Below, one piece after another: positions 59,530-64,000 of a stretch of 64,000 bases of DNA. The stretch is from Desertifilum tharense IPPAS B-1220 (lineage in GTDB: Bacteria; Cyanobacteriota; Cyanobacteriia; Cyanobacteriales; Desertifilaceae). Position numbers and translations under genes: made by a program. The notes below the pieces were generated by a model that saw only the letters and a list, made by a program, of their open reading frames with translations, had not been told where the DNA came from and ran no database searches. Location of the stretch: assembly GCF_001746915.1 (NCBI RefSeq), contig NZ_MJGC01000066.1, positions 124,001 to 188,000 of the forward strand. Direction: 5' to 3'. The stretch's first letter is position 1, and each line of letters begins with the position of its first letter.

Positions 59530-60771
59530 TTAATGCAGAATTGTTTTAGAAACGATGCGCGTTTTCTTGCGATCGGCATCGCTGAGGTCTTCGCCCGATT
59601 GCAGGCGCGTGGCATTATCTTGGAGTACGGTAGCAGCCCCGCGATCGCCCATTTGCAAGGCGGTTTTGGCGGCGGTTTGCAGTAAGGTAGCCGCCCCCAT
59701 GCGATCGCCTTGTTGCAATTTCGCCTCAGCTAGTTGAGTTTGGCGATATTTAGCTAAGGCGAGGATATGCGGCTGTACCTGGGAATTCACGGCGGGGTGG
59801 TAATCTTCCATGACATTCGCTTCTACCGTCAGGGTTTCCGAACGCAACCCTTCTTGCTGAACCAGCGGATCGTCATAAATGACCTGAACTGATGCGATCG
59901 CTTGTTGTCCGGGTGGCAGTTGTCCGATATATAAATTGGCTAGGACAATGCGAGGGCGATCGCGCATAAGATCCCCCAAACGCACGATCGTTTCCTGTCC
60001 CTCAGCTTCTACAGGCAACTCAATCGTATCGGGAGCCACCTGTGCCACGGGTTTTAACTCCGCAAGGCGAACATTCGGCATCAACGCCAAACGCAGATAG
60101 GCATTCGTTAAGCCCACCGACTGCACGCGGGAAAGCAAGCGGTTAAATTCCTCAGACGCTTGATCCGGACGTTCGATATAAGCCATCGCCCCTCGACCTG
60201 CATCCGCAATCCGTTCTAACACATCTTGGTTCCAGTGGGAGCCAAAACCCAGGGTATTCAATGCCAGCTTATATTCTGTGGCGAGGGTGGCAAATTTATA
60301 ACAGCGTTCGTTCGAGCCATGTTCGTTTTCGCCATCGGTGAGCAAAAACGCATAGGAAACCGTGTCTTTGCGTCCTTTTGCCAGTTCCTCAATTCCTAGG
60401 CGCAACCCTTCATCAATGGCAGTGCCGCCATCGGCTTGCAGGCGATTAATTTGGCGTTTAATCCGTTCTGGATCTTCAACAATCGAGTTAGGGACAATGG
60501 TTTGGGCGCGATGATCGAAGGCAACGACCGAAAGGCGATCGCCCTTTTTCAGTCGGTCGATTAACTGGGCGGCGGCTTGCTTCACCGTCTCTAGAGGGCG
60601 ACCGCTCATCGAACCGCTATGATCGAGGATTAAGCAGAGATTGAGCGGGACAGACTGTTCTAGGGCCTCTGCCGCGATCGCCGACACCGATATGGCTAAT
60701 TGGCGTTGCGAAGAAGGCGATCGCCGATCGATATGGGAATCATTTAAATCTACTTGCAAACCGACTCGCAT
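59530..60771 (-). CDS. VWA-domain protein
   Basis: The 413-aa product has a von Willebrand A domain with the MIDAS motif LILDHSGSMSGRP near residue 50, GGTAIDEGLRLGIEEL near 113 and LLTDGENEHGSNE near 145. It binds divalent metal and protein partners. The second half is beta-rich (VRLAELKPVAQVAPDTIELPVEA), then a helical tail AKLQQGDRMGAATLLQTAAKTAL. No signal peptide is seen, so it is cytosolic. No AAA ATPase partner is adjacent. Confidence 0.88.
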   Translation of the reverse strand: MRVGLQVDLNDSHIDRRSPSSQRQLAISVSAIAAEALEQSVPLNLCLILDHSGSMSGRPLETVKQAAAQLIDRLKKGDRLSVVAFDHRAQTIVPNSIVEDPERIKRQINRLQADGGTAIDEGLRLGIEELAKGRKDTVSYAFLLTDGENEHGSNERCYKFATLATEYKLALNTLGFGSHWNQDVLERIADAGRGAMAYIERPDQASEEFNRLLSRVQSVGLTNAYLRLALMPNVRLAELKPVAQVAPDTIELPVEAEGQETIVRLGDLMRDRPRIVLANLYIGQLPPGQQAIASVQVIYDDPLVQQEGLRSETLTVEANVMEDYHPAVNSQVQPHILALAKYRQTQLAEAKLQQGDRMGAATLLQTAAKTALQMGDRGAATVLQDNATRLQSGEDLSDADRKKTRIVSKTILH

Positions 60772-61039
60772 AAAACAATCTCCTACTCAACCCAGCTCTT
60801 GAGATACTAAATACCACACCAACTCGATCTTGAACTCCGGAATTCCCGCTCTCGCATCAATGCGGCTCTATTTCAAGGATAAATCAGTCTTTGCCTACCT
60901 GCTGAGTTCCCTGTCGCTTTGTCTGGCAAAACCGATCCTCATCCGGCGCGGTTTCCCGCCCAGATTGCTCAACGGGCTGCGACAGGCACGCGCTACCATG
61001 TATAAAAGTAGCGCCATCGTTTTGTTGCAGAAGTACCTT

Positions 61040-61729
61040 ATGGACACACCGATTCGGGCGGCTCAATCTCCTTACTATGGAGATGCTTACTATCGCACGC
61101 CACCCCCAGACCTACCCTCCTTGCTCCTCAAAGAGCGCATTGTCTATCTAGGTTTACCCCTATTTTCTGACGACGACACCAAACGTAGAGTGGGCGTAGA
61201 TGTCACCGAACTGATCATCGCTCAACTGCTGTATTTGGAATTTGACAACCCCGAAAAACCGATTTCCTTTTATATCAACTCCACCGGAACGTCCTGGTAT
61301 GGCGGCGAAGCGATTGGCTTTGAAACGGAAGCCTTTGCGATCTGCGATACCCTCAGCTATATCAAACCCCCCGTTCATACCATTTGTATCGGTCAAGCAA
61401 TGGGAACGGCGGCGATGATCCTCTCAGCCGGGACAAAAGGATGCCGCGCGAGTTTACCTCATGCCACTATTGTTCTCAACCAATCGCGCACGGGGGCAAG
61501 AGGTCAAGCGACCGATATTCAAATCCGCGCCAAGGAAGTGCTGGATAATAAAGCAACGATGCTGGAAATTTTATCGAGAAATACGGGACAACCGCCCGAT
61601 AAAATTGCCAAAGACACCGATCGGATGCTTTACATGAGTCCCTACGACGCCGTGGAATACGGCTTAATTGACCGCGTTCTCGAAAGTACCAAAGACTTAC
61701 CCAAGCCTTTACCCGCAGCGTTTAGCTAA
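61040..61729 (+). CDS. clpR: ClpR, ClpP-like subunit lacking the catalytic Ser and His
   Basis: From MDTPIRAAQSPYYGDAYYR the product is 229 aa; longer in-frame starts exist upstream but are not family-like. It aligns with ClpP throughout (LLKERIVYLGLPL, FYINSTG). However, where ClpP has [11 protein letters not shown] this has GQAMGTAAMIL, so the catalytic Ser is Gly, and the active-site His region [11 protein letters not shown] is LPHATIVLNQS. Cyanobacterial ClpR forms a mixed ring with ClpP3. The clpP3-type gene follows 111 bp later. Confidence 0.92.
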   Translation: MDTPIRAAQSPYYGDAYYRTPPPDLPSLLLKERIVYLGLPLFSDDDTKRRVGVDVTELIIAQLLYLEFDNPEKPISFYINSTGTSWYGGEAIGFETEAFAICDTLSYIKPPVHTICIGQAMGTAAMILSAGTKGCRASLPHATIVLNQSRTGARGQATDIQIRAKEVLDNKATMLEILSRNTGQPPDKIAKDTDRMLYMSPYDAVEYGLIDRVLESTKDLPKPLPAAFS

Positions 61730-61840
61730 GGGGTGGGATGGGCTTTCTTGAGCTTTAAGGATGGTCGATGAACCAACAATCCTCGCCATTGGAGAGGAGC
61801 GTTAACCTGTTTTTTCGTATTCAAGAAGAGTAGAGTTCTT

Positions 61841-62440
61841 ATGCCTATTGGTGTTCCTAGCGTTCCTTATCGCCTGCCAGGGAGTCCCTACGAACGGTGG
61901 ATCGATATTTACACTCGCCTCAGCCAAGAAAGAATTATCTTTCTCGGTCAAGAGGTGACGGACTCTTTGGCGAATAATATTGTGGCGGTGATGCTCTATC
62001 TGGATTCTGACGATCCAGGTAAGCCGATTTACCTTTACATTAATTCTCCGGGTGGATCGGTGACGGCAGGTATGGCGATTTACGATACCATGCAGCACAT
62101 TAAATCGGACGTGATTACGATTTGTGTGGGTTTGGCAGCTTCGATGGGGGCGTTTCTGCTGACAGCCGGAACGCCGGGTAAGCGGTTAGCGCTACCCCAT
62201 TCTCGGATTATGATTCACCAACCTTTAGGGGGGGTGGGACGCCGACAAGCGACGGATATTGAGATTGAAGCCAAGCAGATTCTCAAAACCCGCCAACAGC
62301 TTAATGAGTTGATGGCTAAACATACCGGCCAAAATGTTGACAAGATCCAAAAGGATACCGATCGCGACTACTTTATGTCAGCAGCGGAAGCCAAAGAGTA
62401 TGGTCTGATCGACCGGGTGATTGAAGAAAGACCGGCTTAA
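61841..62440 (+). CDS. clpP3: ATP-dependent Clp protease proteolytic subunit (ClpP3-type)
   Basis: The 199-aa product has the full Ser-His-Asp set: [16 protein letters not shown] (Ser near 98), [14 protein letters not shown] (His near 123) and [20 protein letters not shown] (Asp near 172). It forms tetradecameric proteolytic rings with ClpC/ClpX-type ATPases; cyanobacterial ClpP3 partners with ClpR, encoded just upstream. Naming as ClpP3 rests on that neighbourhood. A terminator lies 95 bp after the stop. Confidence 0.9.
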   Translation: MPIGVPSVPYRLPGSPYERWIDIYTRLSQERIIFLGQEVTDSLANNIVAVMLYLDSDDPGKPIYLYINSPGGSVTAGMAIYDTMQHIKSDVITICVGLAASMGAFLLTAGTPGKRLALPHSRIMIHQPLGGVGRRQATDIEIEAKQILKTRQQLNELMAKHTGQNVDKIQKDTDRDYFMSAAEAKEYGLIDRVIEERPA

Positions 62441-62452
62441 GGATAGGGGATC

Positions 62453-62471
62453 GGGGAAAACCGCTTTCCCC
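62453..62471 (+). terminator. Hairpin after clpP3
   Basis: GGGGAAA (62453-62459) pairs with TTTCCCC (62465-62471) around a 5-nt loop, 12 bp after the stop. No T run follows, so it is more likely an mRNA 3' end element than a full terminator. Confidence 0.4.
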
Positions 62472-62535
62472 CCGCTGTCTTTGGTCTGGCTTGTCAGGAT
62501 CTCCTGGATTCCACGGTTTGAATTAAGTTAGAGTG

Positions 62536-62566
62536 ATGGCAGAATCTAAGTAATTCTGCCATTTTT
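62536..62566 (+). terminator. Rho-independent terminator before the J-TPR gene
   Basis: ATGGCAGAAT (62536-62545) pairs with ATTCTGCCAT (62553-62562), ten base pairs around a 7-nt loop, followed by TTTT. It lies 9 bp before the next ATG and would end clpR-clpP3 transcription. Confidence 0.75.
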
Positions 62567-62574
62567 CATAGTTG

Positions 62575-63186
62575 ATGAACATTGCAGATTGCTATCGTCT
62601 TCTAGAACTGCCTGAAGGCGCTTCTTTGGCAAGGGTGAAAACGGCTTACCGGCGTTTGGCGCGGCGGTACCATCCTGATATGAATTCTGGCGATCGCCAA
62701 GCGAAGGACAAGTTTATTGAGCTAACGGCAGCTTACAAGCAGTTGTTAAGCGTTGCGCCTGTGGAAAGCGAGGAGGAAGAAGCTGCACCCGCAGAACCCG
62801 CACCCGCGCCAACGCCTGCTAGAACCCCCACCCCGGTGAAGGTGACGCGCAAGTCTCCTAGAATTGAGTTTGTGACGCCGCTATCGGAGACGGAGCAGCA
62901 GTTAAAGGATATCTCTTATCAACAATTACAGCAATTGCTGAAGCAACGCAAGTTTCCCAGAGCGATCGCCCTGGTTGAGGCATTGGCTCACCGCATTCCC
63001 CAAGATCCGGAGGTGCGACAATGGCAAGCGATCGCCTATCAGCGCTGGGGACGCCAACTGGTGAAAGAAAAACAGGTGGAAAAAGCCCGCAGTTACCTCA
63101 AAAAAGCCTTGAAAACAGACCCGCACAATCGGTCTTTATGGGCTGAAGTCGAACGAGATTTTCAGAATTTAGAGAAGATTTATTAG
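62575..63186 (+). CDS. J-domain protein with C-terminal TPR-like helices
   Basis: From MNIADCYRLLELPEGASL the product is 203 aa. The J domain (residues 3-65) has the HPD motif in RRYHPDMNSGDRQAK, so it should stimulate a DnaK ATPase. A proline-rich linker (PAPAPTPARTPTP) follows, then helices with LAHRIPQDPEVRQWQAIAYQRWGRQL and ARSYLKKALKTDPHNRSLW, typical of TPR repeats. Zinc-finger and substrate-binding parts of full DnaJ are missing. It is a specialised co-chaperone; its client is unknown. Confidence 0.9.
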   Translation: MNIADCYRLLELPEGASLARVKTAYRRLARRYHPDMNSGDRQAKDKFIELTAAYKQLLSVAPVESEEEEAAPAEPAPAPTPARTPTPVKVTRKSPRIEFVTPLSETEQQLKDISYQQLQQLLKQRKFPRAIALVEALAHRIPQDPEVRQWQAIAYQRWGRQLVKEKQVEKARSYLKKALKTDPHNRSLWAEVERDFQNLEKIY

Positions 63187-63583
63187 GCACATACTCCATT
63201 AAGCTCAAATTGTCAAGCGTAAGGCTTGCGTATGCTGAAACAAGAGCGGAGTAAACGGGGAAGTCAATATTTCCTAGGGATTGGCCGCTTGCACGCCGGG
63301 ATTCGCTCTGTTTAGAGGGGAAAAACCGAGCGTGCTAACCGTATTAATACTGAAAATTTTCCTAGAGAGTCGCGTAATCATCCCCTAGAGATCCTCAAAA
63401 AGATCGTGTTACAAAGAATATACGCCCAGCCCGCCAGGTTCTTGATTAAGAACTCATTGTCCTAGAAGAAATCCAACAACTCGATCAGATTTGAGGCGAT
63501 CGACCCCTACAGAGAGATCGCGCCGAATTCCGCGAGCGATGTTTCTAACGTTCGCGTCGAACGCTTAGGAGTTATCCCCCCCT
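63187..63583. other. Gap before the GAF gene with a possible structured RNA
   Basis: At about 63238-63248 AAACAAGAGCG can pair with CGCTCTGTTT at 63304-63313, a stem with one bulged base closing an apparently folded insert. A second hairpin GTTCTT-GATT-AAGAAC lies near 63440-63455. I could not match either to a known RNA family. No terminator or gene is clear. It should contain the promoter of the following gene. Confidence 0.35.
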
Positions 63584-64000
63584 ATGAACTTACTGCGATC
63601 GCTAAAACCCGCAACGCTCTATCAATGGCTCAAACGCCTTCAGCAACCCTCCAAACGCGCTCAACTCTTACAACAGCGCAACTTAGAACTCGAACATCAA
63701 ATGCAACAGCGTACCGAACAACTGCACAAAGCGCTGATTGAGGTGAAACGACAAGCCAAACAAGCCGAACTGATTAACCAAATCGTTCAAGCGATTCGGG
63801 GGACGCTCGTTTTAGACGAAATCCTGCAAACCACCGTCAATCAACTGCACGAAGTTCTGAACGTTAGCCGTTGCTTAATTTTCCGGCCCGATGCGACTGA
63901 GCAATTCGCCATTCGCTATGTTTCTGAAGCCACCTCAGAAGGGACAAGTTTAATGGGTCTGTGTTGCGAGTTTTATCGCTACTATCGCGCCGATTTAGTG
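63584..64000 (+). CDS. GAF-domain signalling protein (truncated at window edge)
   Basis: A frame of 139 codons starts at the ATG at 63584 and runs off the window. It begins MNLLRSLKPATLYQWLKRL, has a coiled coil (residues 25-60) and the opening of a GAF domain with NQIVQAIRGTLVLDEILQTTV and VLNVSRCLIFRPD. This form is typical of cyanobacterial hybrid sensor kinases or phytochrome-like regulators, but the output domain is not visible. Confidence 0.7.
   Translation, partial: MNLLRSLKPATLYQWLKRLQQPSKRAQLLQQRNLELEHQMQQRTEQLHKALIEVKRQAKQAELINQIVQAIRGTLVLDEILQTTVNQLHEVLNVSRCLIFRPDATEQFAIRYVSEATSEGTSLMGLCCEFYRYYRADLV

Noticed and set aside
61040..61729. Calling this gene an active ClpP protease
   Set aside because: The serine and histidine positions are replaced (GQAMG and LNQS), which fits ClpR.
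63187..63583. 6S RNA or SRP RNA
   Set aside because: No match to the conserved cores that I know, and the length and folding do not fit.

Overview
This 64 kb window is chromosomal DNA of a cyanobacterium, probably a filamentous one. The evidence is psaF/psaJ for photosystem I, a clpR-clpP3 pair, very many HIP1 octamers (GCGATCGC), heptad (STRR-type) intergenic repeats, PEP-CTERM proteins, an NtcA-type box, and a glycosyltransferase/acetyltransferase set resembling the hormogonium polysaccharide (hps) genes.

Layout. 1-11100 holds a type I-G (formerly I-U) CRISPR-Cas locus. A 40-spacer array (25-3031) is followed by csb2 (cas5-cas6), csb1 (cas7), csx17 (cas8) and a cas3 with a C-terminal HD domain, all on the minus strand. 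No cas1, cas2 or cas4 lies in the window. 11100-16400 has two tandem PEP-CTERM proteins, remA-gmk, psaF-psaJ and tsaD. 16400-27600 is rich in signalling and stress genes: a histidine kinase, a class III nucleotide cyclase, STAS and HATPase proteins, a diguanylate cyclase, an MscS channel fused to a DEP domain, FHA, ChaB-like and DUF4112 proteins. 27600-32100 holds rplU-rpmA, hemB, a lipoprotein with a coupled hypothetical gene, and pyrB. 32400-40600 is a BMP-type ABC importer with a formamidase and two cysteine hydrolases, behind a candidate NtcA site and split by heptad repeats. 40700-64000 is mixed: WD40 protein, slipin, Mn catalase, an AtzF C-terminal-like protein, phosphoribosyltransferase, uracil-DNA glycosylase, cobU, polysaccharide genes, small stress genes, tRNA-Thr, a VWA protein, clpR-clpP3, a J-TPR protein and a truncated GAF protein.

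Most notable. Upstream of the cas genes is a lone, diverged CRISPR repeat (10958-10993). It keeps the last 12 bases of the array repeat exactly but carries a different stem-loop. It is followed by a spacer-like stretch and a terminator-like hairpin. Read as a crRNA on the minus strand, the pseudo-spacer matches the cas-operon promoter region (10858-10836) at 17 of 23 positions. Three of the six mismatches fall on positions 6, 12 and 18, which type I Cascade flips out of the duplex. The target has an allowed pyrimidine at the PAM-junction position. This looks like a crRNA-like regulator (CreR/CreA type) by which Cascade would repress its own operon, or a small gene at its head. I do not know of one described for type I-G, but I could not search.

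Other points worth following: every spacer begins with a pyrimidine in crRNA sense; one spacer looks like an off-register integration that copied 12 nt of its neighbour; Csx17 carries an in-frame internal duplication; a ~64 bp perfect inverted repeat made of heptad elements flanks the amidase/ATPase genes; and the amide/ureide operon shows nitrogen-control and allophanate-type links.
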